From: Oopsacas minuta | Taxonomy: Eukaryota > Porifera > Hexactinellida > Lyssacinosida > Leucopsacidae | NCBI GenBank assembly: GCA_024704765.1 | Contig: JAKMXF010000011.1 | Location: 479,557-543,556, forward strand | Reading direction: 5' to 3' | DNA: 64,000 bases | Shown here: positions 25,001-32,280 of the stretch, one piece after another | Layout of the letters: the number at the start of each line of letters is the position of its first letter | Numbering within the stretch: the first letter of the stretch is position 1 | Made by a program: the position numbers and the translations under genes | Notes under the pieces: model-generated | The model's input: only the letters and a program-made list of their open reading frames with translations | Databases searched by the model: none | What the model was told of the DNA's origin: nothing

Positions 25001-27663
25001 TTGACCGTAACCCCAATTTGTGTACGTTACTGCACTTCCCTTGTCCCATTCATATTCATTTTCATTTTCTATGTCATTAAATCCTATCCAGCAATTTGTG
25101 TGTGTTTGATCATCTGCAATGCTGTACATAACAGCATTCTCAAGGCTGGAATATATTGAGGCTATTGTCTGGTCATCTGCATAGCATAAACGTTTAGCAT
25201 TTTCCCAATCGACCGCCGTACTTACTTGCACATAGTTAAAACACTTTCCAGTGCTAGATATTGCATCACATCCTTTCAAATCAGGAATTAGAGTGTTTGG
25301 AGCTACAAAGAATAATCAAATAATATCTGTATTGAAATATCAAATGTTCTATGACGTAATAATTACCTATGTAAATGCATATAAAATGTAAAATCCGTGG
25401 CTATGGGAATTCACATGGGAATGGAAATCATTTCTGGCTATGGGAATTTCCATGTATTCTCTGTACTAAGCCAAGTGCATTCTATTTGAGATGAATAAAT
25501 TCATTTATCAGGGTTACCATCGGGATGGGAATTAAAATTCCGTACCCACGGCAGCCCTGCGTATATTTCATAGTTTATCTGCTCACAAGAATTTTTGTAT
25601 TATAAACTTTTTACCCAAAATATTATTCTTTCTAAATATTAATGTAATATATACCTTTTTGTATGCAGAAGAAGCAAACATACTCCCAAGTGCAAAGACG
25701 ATCATACCAAAATCCGTTATTTCTAATTGTCGTACAGTCATGATTTGTATTGCTGGGCTCAGTACTATGCCAATTGGTATATTCACTAGGATTTCCATCT
25801 ACCCAGGTATAAGCGGTAGCACCGATATTGTTATATCCTATCCAACATCTATAAACAGCAGAACTGACGAAGTCAGTAAACTTTGTATTCTCTGCAACTG
25901 AAGATATGGAGGCTAGATCTCCCCCATTTGCTTCACAAATTGATTGAGCATTCGCCCAATTTATTCCCTGATCTTCAAACACATAGGTTACACATCTTCC
26001 ATCATCAGAGATTATGTCACAGTCACTTCCTGATACTACAAAATAAAACAAAATTTAATTAGTAATAATTGTGCTGAACTCATATTTATTCAAACTGTAC
26101 ATGTAACTTTATCCATATTACCCAATTCCCGAGCATTCGTTGATTCATTCTGGTTTAAGTAGACAAATTTAAGGACTTTTCTTACCAGCAACCTAGGTTA
26201 CTACATAGAAATATTACAGCTACCTAGGTGCTAGATGCCCTTCAGCAAATATCTAGTGACGTGAATCATGGGTTGCTGGTTAGATAAATCCTTAATGAAG
26301 TAATCAGAATTATTCGAATAATTCAAATTATACTAAAATATTCAGTTTTTAGGGAATTAAGAATTTTGGAAAATATTTTGTACAAAGAATCTAAATAGGT
26401 TTTCATTTTCATAAAATTTGATTAATAGGATGAGAAAATTGGTAATTTTAGAAAGCAGGGGCCAATGGTAAGCTTTTAAACTGGTGTGTCTGCACCTGTT
26501 TGCGCGTAGTAGTAACTGCTATTTGGTTGGCACCGACCTCAGAATACGAATAATATTTGTGAATATAATTATATTTATTTCCTAATTCCCATTTTTCAAT
26601 GAATAAGTCAACTTAGGTCAGTGGTTCCAACCTTTTCTGTTAGTGGACCCCATATGCCAATATAAACGCATCCTGTTGACCCATCCATAGACTGCAATAG
26701 ATCCTGAGGTCCCCCTCTTTGTCGTTCGTGGACCCCTGGTTAGGAACCGATGAGTTAGGTAGTATAACTATTGTGTTTCTAAGATCCACATACGATTTGG
26801 ATATTCTGAAAACGTGTTATAGATACTTTGCAATAATATTGATCTTATCTGATCAATTTCAAATTCACAATAGAAATTTTCATCCAATTATTCAGATCAG
26901 GCGACTATTCGAGCAAATACTTATGCATTGTAATCAACTTACATAGTGTATCACATTCAATATAGACATGTTCATCATCACCACAGTGACCTGTATCAAA
27001 GCTAGAGTAGGCTCTGTATGAACATTCAAGTATATTGGTCTCACTACCAGGACACCCTAAGTTAACAATTCTGTAATTTGTATCCGAGTCATACCGAGCT
27101 AATTCAACAAATACTGCCCAGCGATATCCTAATATACGACATATCACATCTCCATTATACTCACTCCAGCTATCGTCACAGATAGGTCCCCAGGCTCCTT
27201 CAAAATAGGCTTCTACGATACCATAGAATCCACTTGTCAGTCTTATGTCTCCTTCATCTGTAGTATAATTTGAAATAATTTTAAATTTTACAATGTGACA
27301 TGTAAATAGTGTCGGATTATTCAGGCGAATTTGCATTATAGGAAGATGATATAATACACTGTACAGTTAACTCCCTTTATATCGAAGCTCAAGAGACCGC
27401 GATAATTGCTTCAATATCCACGGAGTTCGATCTAACTGATGAAATATGTTACTTTGACGCTTTGGGACAATATTGGTACAATTTCATACTTCGATTTAAC
27501 GGGAGATAACTGTTTGTAATAATTTTATTAGAATAACAAAACAATCTATATATGCGAAGCCAGTTAATTATTTATTAAAACATATACCTGCCTCACAAGA
27601 AGATCCAGAGATTCGCTGAATAACCAAAATTAGAAACAAAAATATCAAAATACACACTTTCAT
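13095..27663 (-). CDS. Giant SRCR/C-type lectin/Ig-cassette/FN3 single-pass receptor, 26 exons
   Basis: Exons (minus strand, in transcript order): 27663-27588, 27257-26943, 26035-25655, 25302-24892, 24756-24454, 23926-23627, 23129-22722, 22639-22334, 22029-21790, 21274-21008, 20539-20234, 19917-19669, 19003-18740, 18664-18368, 18245-18003, 17671-17402, 17218-16916, 16741-16490, 16373-16104, 15857-15555, 15295-15047, 14977-14708, 14637-14347, 14229-13975, 13893-13618, 13555-13095. Every intron is GT-AG and phase 1; all 24 internal exons are multiples of three, giving about 2,521 residues without a stop. Exon 1 encodes a signal peptide (core ILIFLFLILVI). Then come SRCR, two lectin domains, two Ig, a third lectin domain, six A-B-C Ig-like cassettes, FN3 and a TM helix (VLIVVIVFLLLIIVVILIVA) with tail RRHIQKSNM. 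It is a plasma-membrane protein, probably for adhesion or recognition. The short tail has no signalling motif, so it would need a partner. The exon structure is my reconstruction. Confidence 0.88.
13618..14637 (-). other. Ig cassette 6 (exons A6, B6, C6)
   Basis: A6 (14637-14347) has NQFGGKID, LYCLNG, VAWSYRDLAG and PGYYSCEV. B6 (14229-13975) has YQYTLGVDNDIFLFCHTPDN, LVWMK and MECLD. C6 (13893-13618) has VPVISVDTGTVQTF, LVGKWQRPDDTHVSDNSITF and GVYMFYVTDWYNE. The last exon (FN3, TM, tail) follows. Confidence 0.87.
14708..15857 (-). other. Ig cassette 5 (exons A5, B5, C5)
   Basis: A5 (15857-15555) has YPFGEEIA, LYCITD, VIWKYEDLEG and VGYYSCYV. B5 (15295-15047) has YTVKIDRDIAFLFCHKPDNS, IGWRE and MECLD. 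C5 (14977-14708) has PPVITLNTGSVVSY, LAGRWRLPDYSW and GVYKFYVTNLDN. Confidence 0.87.
15364..15521. mobile_element. Intronic TIR MITE (GTTAATACGA family)
   Basis: It lies in the A5-B5 intron of the receptor. The left end is GTGTAACCTCGTTAATA and the right end has GCATTCCACTG next to TA. The interior (CCGGAGTTCGTATTAACC and GACCTGATTTGTGTAA) is shared with 46335-46494 and with 53747-53845. Confidence 0.55.
16104..17218 (-). other. Ig cassette 4 (exons A4, B4, C4)
   Basis: A4 (17218-16916) has YPFGEKID, IYCITE, VYWFYY and PGYYECQV. B4 (16741-16490) has FTYTKGIDRIDTSLLCN, PDNS and LECFN. C4 (16373-16104) has PPEITLDTGTVQSY, LAGRWQRPNGTFVEDNSITF and GIYKFYVINWE. The A4-B4 intron is almost entirely a small TIR element. 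Confidence 0.87.
16749..16876. mobile_element. Intronic TIR MITE filling the A4-B4 intron
   Basis: TATAATTCTCGTTAAAATGA on the left faces CGTTATAACGAGAGTTACTA on the right as imperfect inverted repeats. The host intron is 174 bp, of which about 128 bp is this element. A related right end (GTTATAACGAGAGTTTACTG) occurs at 42377-42397. Confidence 0.5.
17402..18664 (-). other. Ig cassette 3 (exons A3, B3, C3)
   Basis: A3 (18664-18368) has YRFGQQLS, LYCIDGS, VTWRYVSLDG and PGYYNCEV. B3 (18245-18003) has YTYTIGVDADNIFLFCY and FECTS. C3 (17671-17402) has PPVIILDE, TPGRWQRPDDTFVGDNSIIF and GLYKFYIMNWDNEETLAMQI. Confidence 0.87.
17880..17979. mobile_element. Partial hAT-type end in the B3-C3 intron
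   Basis: The stretch ends AAAAGGTTGGGAACCATTG, the complement of a hAT/Charlie-like terminus (CAATGGTTCCCAACC), and has GGGTTCACGGGTG just inside, like the internal text of 26619-26752. I could not place the opposite end. It stops about 20 bases before the B3 donor. Confidence 0.35.
19090..19400. repeat. Dispersed repeat in the B2-C2 intron
   Basis: Blocks TTTGTCCGTTG.CAAGGAA and CATGCTGAATCCGATTTTCA followed by ACACTT.TGGATT match 29715-29890 in the same orientation. A small perfect stem (CTTCCTTGATG/ATCAAGGAAG) lies at 19219-19255. Confidence 0.45.
19995..20199. mobile_element. Degenerate TIR MITE in the A2-B2 intron
   Basis: The left end CAGTAGACTCTCCATTTTCA and the right end ATTAACGGGTGGATAATAAG...GGAATCCA look like the CAGTAGACTC termini of 55029-55211, but the right end is degraded. 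Confidence 0.35.
20644..20953. mobile_element. Degenerate TIR element in the C1-A2 intron
   Basis: CAGTAACTCTGTCTAATCAG on the left faces GTTCGGATTAGCTGTATTA on the right. Both ends adjoin TA or TAT. The interior has a triple AAAATGTTCT repeat at 20716-20745 and no coding sequence. Confidence 0.35.
21008..22639 (-). other. Ig cassette 1 (exons A1, B1, C1)
   Basis: A1 (22639-22334) has SQFGKLIEANRY, LHCITE, VIWSYVGLDG and PGYYSCEI. B1 (22029-21790) has TYTHGIDREDISLFCH and IECVD. C1 (21274-21008) has RPVVTIYGE and LFSYYVINWNKE and lacks the GRWQ block seen in most C exons, so it is the most diverged C module. Confidence 0.85.
21418..21700. repeat. Old dispersed repeat, copy 2 (B1-C1 intron)
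   Basis: It matches 2225-2440 in the same orientation, including ATATACATTTTGGGTTGGAG, GGTATGAATG and CTTTCTGGTGATTAATCA. Confidence 0.5.
22722..23129 (-). other. Exon 7: C-type lectin domain 3, basic loop
   Basis: This CTLD has GCDVISDDGDCFTYTY, RGDLASISS, CWIGLDQ, FTWIDDS, FSIDC and CYFC. The usual EPN/QPD loop is replaced by a basic stretch (PGARRRSVETNERVRSRRSQ), so sugar binding by the normal site is unlikely. Its start resembles lectin domain 1, suggesting duplication. Confidence 0.9.
23627..23926 (-). other. Exon 6: A-type Ig domain, second solo copy
   Basis: It starts DPFGHDVGTIHIEALPYNAI, with IHCVSS, FEWVYIDVDG and PGSYICNV. It sits between the first solo A exon and the third lectin exon. 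Confidence 0.88.
24454..24756 (-). other. Exon 5: A-type Ig domain, first solo copy
   Basis: It starts TPFGRSRNSYESLEDNSIL, has ELFCVTE, VSWYYLDL and the Ig motif PGFYSCDV, and ends YTVALLE. It belongs to the same type as the A exons of the cassettes but is followed by another A exon, not by B and C. Confidence 0.88.
24892..25302 (-). other. Exon 4: C-type lectin domain 2 with QPD motif
   Basis: This CTLD has CWIGFNDIENENEYEWD, YTNWGYGQPDEATGDEDC and YWYDVDC, ending CFFC. QPD is the galactose-type signature of carbohydrate-binding CTLDs, followed by WYD where WND is usual, so calcium-dependent galactose-type binding is plausible for this domain only. Confidence 0.93.
25655..26035 (-). other. 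Exon 3: C-type lectin domain 1
   Basis: This is a long-form CTLD with W..AQ..CEA.GGDLASISS, CWIGYNN, TWVDGN, YTNW, then TEPSNTNHDC and FWYDRLC, ending in CFFC. The sugar-site tripeptide position reads EPS, not EPN or QPD. Confidence 0.93.
26169..26295. mobile_element. 127-bp MITE flanked by TTAA (intron 2)
   Basis: TTAAGGACTTTTCTTACCAG faces CTGGTTAGATAAATCCTTAA as terminal inverted repeats of about 25 bp. TTAA at both outer ends could be a piggyBac-type target duplication. The interior is itself partly palindromic (CCTAGGT words). Confidence 0.5.
26619..26752. mobile_element. 134-bp hAT MITE (intron 2)
   Basis: The left end CAGTGGTTCCAACCTTTTC and the right end TAGGAACCGATG are hAT/Charlie-like. 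The flanks ACTTAGGT (26611-26618) and AGTTAGGT (26753-26760) are an 8-bp target duplication with one change. Confidence 0.65.
26943..27257 (-). other. Exon 2: SRCR domain
   Basis: The exon encodes a scavenger-receptor cysteine-rich domain: DIRLTSGFYGIVEAYFEGAW, then PICDDSW, VICRILGY, LGCPGSETNILECSY and CGDDEHVYIEC. The WG.ICDD.W and L..C.G.E..L..C hallmarks are present. It has six cysteines, as in group A-like SRCRs. It follows the signal peptide directly. Confidence 0.93.
27364..27512. mobile_element. 149-bp TIR MITE in intron 1 of the receptor
   Basis: CAGTTAACTCCCTTTATATC faces CGATTTAACGGGAGATAACTG. It shares its interior with 12188-12323. Confidence 0.55.
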
Positions 27664-29236
27664 TTTAAAACAATAATATTACATTTATGAATATGAATGT
27701 AGAGTTATGAATTTGTGTAAATAAGAATTTGATTTATTATATATCTACAGATGTGTCAGGTTACACTGACTCATGAAATACTTTTCAAATATGATGAATT
27801 CTGGATCATCATTGCCATACACGACACATTTGCATTTATTCATTATCACAACTGATAGAGAGTAAGTGTGTCTACATATACAGATGTTTAAGAATTGGAT
27901 GAATAAGTTCAGCTATATTAAGTTCAATTATAATACATTGCTAAATGCATCAATCAGACAATTAAGGTATCTTTGGATAAATATTGCTGTTTGCCACATT
28001 TGTAATTCCAGACGTCAGGAGGCAAATTTAGTCATTGTAGAAGGAATATTTTATGATTGTTTTATGATCTGTAGCATATTCTGAGCCAGAATACATCGAG
28101 AGGGCCAAATGGGCAAAAATGAGGTTTTGGGTGGAGCTGCATTAGTGCGAATTTGGAGTGTTGGCATTAGTTTTACTCAATTTTTGGAGAATAGACTTTA
28201 AAATATAATCCACTACAATATAGAGAAGTTATTCTCGGAGCCTAAGGTCTTGATAGCAAAATCCTAAGACTCTAGTGGTCCAACATTTTTCTGAGGCCCC
28301 TGGCGTCCCAGCTCCAAATTTTGTCCCAGGATCCGATAGTTACAAATGCAAATTGAATTGTATATTTCTACAAAAAATCACCGTGAATAAGGGCAGACAG
28401 TTGAAAGTGAATAATTAATCCAATAAAGAGTCCTATCACGTTCCCGTTTCTAAAATCCCTTATTCTATCATTATCTCCTTTATTCCCATAAATATCTCCT
28501 TTTTAATGCCATTTCATATTTTTCTAACACTGAATACTTCCTTAAATTTCTAAAAAACCTACACAATCATTTTAAACCCAAAAATCCAACCATCATCTAT
28601 ATAGGTGTGAAATAGTACAAAATAGTACAGTAAATGTAAGTCTAAATGTAGGGTCCTAAAGCGAAATTACACTCTAGGACCCTATGGTCTTAAGAATGAT
28701 GCAGGACACTAGGGTCCTATATATAATTTCCCTACTATATATATGTCCAATCTATTAGAGAAAACAAGAATAAGTAAATATTTAGGCCAGAGTCACTATT
28801 TGGATAGCAGTGATGGATTTTATAGCATTATCGTTGGATCTGGCCCTGAAAATTCGCTGGAAGTTTTTGGCATACCTATGTGTTACCAATCTTTAGAGTT
28901 ATCTTTCTCTAAGTATTGCCCTTCCAATGCGGATACCATTTTAAGACAACATTTTTGACGATCTTCTCTCTCTATTATTTTTGTATAGTGTAGATATATA
29001 TTGGGGAATTATTATATATGTTTTTCATTCTCAAGGGTACCAAAAGTAAGAAATTTCTATTTTAGTTATGTCGATCTTTTAATTAACTACATGGTCGAAA
29101 ATATTTCTAAATTCAATTCTACACATCACCCTTATCCAATTTATTGGCTTTATTGCTTACATGATCTAAATTGCCTCTAATAGTAGTTATAATCTGTTTG
29201 ATTCCACTCGACATTTAGTTTATTTTGTTCATTTTA
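27664..29236. other. Upstream region of the receptor gene and intergenic sequence
   Basis: 27664-27860 would contain the receptor promoter; I cannot identify elements in it. 28605-28735 has a local repeat of AGGACCCTA/TAGGGTCCT words as an inverted pair. 28743-28958 is an open frame of 71 codons without recognised similarity. Confidence 0.4.
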
Positions 29237-29690
29237 TTGTTTTTGGCTTCTCTAGTTTGTAAAAATTCTCCTGAAAAGTTTTGTTATATTTGTGGGAGGT
29301 ATACTACAGCTGACCAACGACAAAATATCACAAAGGCTGTAGAACGCTGTTATTTCGCTTATTTTGGATGCCATCTTGGGGATCAAGATAAGCCGTGGGC
29401 TCCACACAATGCCTGAAAGACGCTTGTGGTATGCTGGGAAGAGAAATATAATCCCGTTTGCGGTTCCAATGATATGGAGAGAATCAATGTGTCTTCTTTC
29501 GGATTGTTATTTCTGTATGACGAAAATTGATGGTATCACAAAAAAGAATAAATCCACTATTGCGTATCCAGACGTACCGTCCGCCATTAGGCCAGTTCCA
29601 CATTCAGAGGACCTATCTGTACCAGTTCCATTGGAAATATTGGACATTTGCAGTGACAATGATAGTAGTGGAGATACTATCATTGTCGCT
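29237..29690 (+). pseudogene. Transposon-type zinc-finger protein family, copy 1 (broken)
   Basis: The first frame encodes FCYICGRYTTADQRQNITKA and then YFGCHLGDQDKPWAPH and stops at 29412. The text resumes in another frame as KRNIIPFAVPMIWRE, SDCYFCMTKIDGITKKNKS and YPDVPSAIRPVPHSEDLSVP. The order FCY.CG / FGC.LGDQDK.WAPH / CYFC / YP..PSA.RPVPH is that of a family found in very many copies in invertebrate genomes, with no settled name that I know. A shift near 29412 and loss of the C..C block make it dead. Only the N-terminal third is present. Confidence 0.7.
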
Positions 29691-30440
29691 GCTATCTGTT
29701 TGTCTGTTTGTCTGTCTGTCCGTTTGTCCGTTGCTAAGGAAGCTGAAATGGAATGTGGAATTCGTATTTGCAAAAATGTTTGTATCTATATATCTATGGT
29801 GTTAATCAGGAAAATATACAAATTTCATAAATTTGACTAAAGGTTAGCGAATATGCTGAATCCGAATCACACTTATGGATTTGTCATATACAAATTAAAG
29901 TTGTTTATATGAATATAAAGTAAACAAAAAGTAAACAAAAAGTAAACAAATTTCAAAATTATCCTAGAAACGTGGTTTCAACGGTTATTGTGGGGTAATC
30001 GGGTACGCTGATTCCGAATATCACACAAACGAATAGTCCTAAGCGAGGGCCGAAGGTCGAGTACGGACACGAAGTGTTAGAATCCGCGTAGCGCAAGGAA
30101 GTATAGTGCACTAGTGATAGTTAATATTAGTATGATTTAGTGGGTAATAAACATAAATGTATGTTTAATTTCATATATTAAATCGCATATTGGTGCAATC
30201 TTCCAACCAGAAAATTACAAATTCTAGACCTGTTGTGAATACATACTTAACTCATTCATAAACAATCCCTTCAAATTCTTCAATTTCAGGTATTTTTATG
30301 TAATCATCAAAAACTTTTTACAATTTTGTATATCAGTGTAATCAAACATATTGTCTTAAGTCATTAATAATCTTCTTTGTAAATAATTGCACATTTATTA
30401 TAATTTTATAGAGAAGTAGAATAAATTATAAGTTAAGTGT
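29691..30440. repeat. Repeat-derived intergenic stretch
   Basis: 29692-29735 is a TTTGTCTG/TCCG microsatellite. 29715-29890 is related to 19150-19400. 29930-29955 has three AAGTAAACAA units. 30035-30095 is a short GC-richer block with GAAG/CGAAG words. No gene. Confidence 0.45.
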
Positions 30441-31339
30441 TGAAAATGACCATATATGGTATTAATGATGACTGCGCATTATTCTTTAGAGATATCACAC
30501 TATAATGTATTATTAGGGTATGGGAAGTCGAGTATATACTATATGTGTGTAAGTAGGTTTGGCCGTAACATTGAAGGATGTCAAGTTATGAATGAATATT
30601 GGCTCAAATATGCCACCCACGGTCACTACTATAACTCTGGAACGCGGGAACTTTATATTGACAAAAATTTGATATTTTGTACAGCAATATCCGTATATTC
30701 CATGGTAAAATTTTGAAACACCGTAAATATATTAACTTCCTCTCTACGTAGTTTCAAAAGAGGAGCATTTTTGTGACATATTTGCTAACTAAGCAAACAG
30801 ATGACGTCATTTTGGCCTCAAAATAGTTTGTAGATGTAGACTGTGAGTAATGTCAAATATCAATAATATATATATTCGGGCCAAAGTGTACCGTTTAAAT
30901 TTTATCGCAACTAATATATCTCAATTATTTCCTTAGAACTGACTTACCCAATCCCTGGTCCAAGTCCATTAATCAGCACCATTGCCTTAGTGCAGGGTTT
31001 CTTAACCGGGGGTCCATACCGTCGAGCAGAAAAGGAGTTTCATGTACTTTGCAAACTTTGCATTCTTTTATATAAGAAATATTTTTTCTCGCAATTATCA
31101 TAACATACTAATTCTGAATCATACAAATTTTACTAATATACTAAATATCTAGTAATTCATAAGACCATAGTTTTCTTCAGATTTATCATGCGAGCGAATA
31201 AGAAAATTGTGCCAACTTAACGCATTATTTAGTTTGTACAGTTTCTGGACAGGGGTCCATAGCTTTCACTAGATCTTCATAGGGGGTCCTTCACTTCAAA
31301 AAGGTTAAGAACCCCTGCCTTAGTGTATAGAATGCTATG
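30441..31339. repeat. Third copy of the foldback unit, interrupted by a hAT element
   Basis: This is a single arm in the orientation of 8756-9276. It reaches further across the hairpin spacer (it matches 8690-8743, including ATATGGTATTAATGATGACT) and therefore shows what a complete unit of about 565 bp looks like. It is about 95% identical by eye and is split by the insertion at 30993-31317. Confidence 0.85.
30993..31317. mobile_element. hAT non-autonomous element with perfect 8-bp target duplication
   Basis: The left end CAGGGTTTCTTAACCGGGGG and the right end GGTTAAGAACCCCTG are inverted repeats. CCTTAGTG stands directly on both sides (30985-30992 and 31318-31325). The empty site is known from the other copies of the host repeat (9253-9262), which proves the insertion. 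It is 325 bp with no coding capacity. Confidence 0.93.
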
Positions 31340-31489
31340 TCTCAACTAATAATTTAAGCTATATAAATGAAGGAATCATGATCTTAGTGTATAAGTGTAG
31401 GTTGTGAATCAGATGCTATCAATTTTGAATCACTGTAGGATTTCAGTTAAAGTTATACGAGTATCATACCACATGATTATTCTAACAGC

Positions 31490-31493
<4 letters not shown>

Positions 31494-31549
<56 letters not shown>
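31494..31549. repeat. TTA microsatellite
   Basis: About 18 uninterrupted TTA units. A smaller ATT run is at 31992-32019 and produces an asparagine run in an open frame on the minus strand that I do not consider a gene. Confidence 0.95.
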
Positions 31550-31551
<2 letters not shown>

Positions 31552-32208
31552 AAAGAGTATATGTAGATTTAATAGTAGTAGACAATAACATAATTTGTTT
31601 CGCTGGCTATTTATCCAGCTCATCAGTACAAACACAACTATAGTACTAAATATAACTGATTGCTGCTATTCTAAGGTTTGAAGGAACATTCTAGATTTCT
31701 GAGTAACATAGGATGATAAAGCGTATATGAGCTTACTAATATTATTTATGGGAGTTACTATATAAAGTGGATTTGAGCAATGGCGGTTTGTGAAAAAGCT
31801 GATTGCTGACAGGCTACGTAATCATGTTTGGTTTAGAGATGATCATTTGAATTTTCTGAACTAGTATATTCTAAATCTGTTGTAATTGTGGTATTGATTG
31901 TGACATCTGGAGTATTATCGGGTTCTTCGTTAGGTGGTTGACTAATAGTTTCGTAGAAAGGTTCTTGAATCGTAAAGATTTGTTGTATACTACTATTATT
32001 ATTATTATTATTATTATTAACAATACTACGGTAGTACAGTGACCAAACTCTGCTGAATAAGTACAACAGTGTACTTTAGAAATTTTAAAATCCATTCCGG
32101 AGTTACATCACCATGCTCAGTATGTATTTTACACTACGTATTAAGTAAACACGCGAATCTAGGTTAATAAATTATCTCGATATATAGATATATATAGATA
32201 TATATACA
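31550..32208. other. Intergenic, no supported gene
   Basis: The only notable item is the ATT run at 31992-32019. The block at 31600-31630 (CGCTGGCTATTTATCCAGCT) is a short palindrome, AGCTGGAT facing CGCTGGCT, and may be a repeat end. Confidence 0.35.
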
Positions 32209-32280
32209 CAGTGGAACCGGCATAATCCGACAGTGTTTCTGACCTGGAATAGCTTATGACAATACAAATTCGCCTGTATA

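Noticed and set aside
28743-28958. 71-codon ATG-started ORF
   Set aside because: It has no domain, no repeat relation and no splice context that would support a gene.
31833-32066. Minus-strand ORF with an asparagine run
   Set aside because: The run comes from the ATT microsatellite; the rest has no similarity that I recognise.
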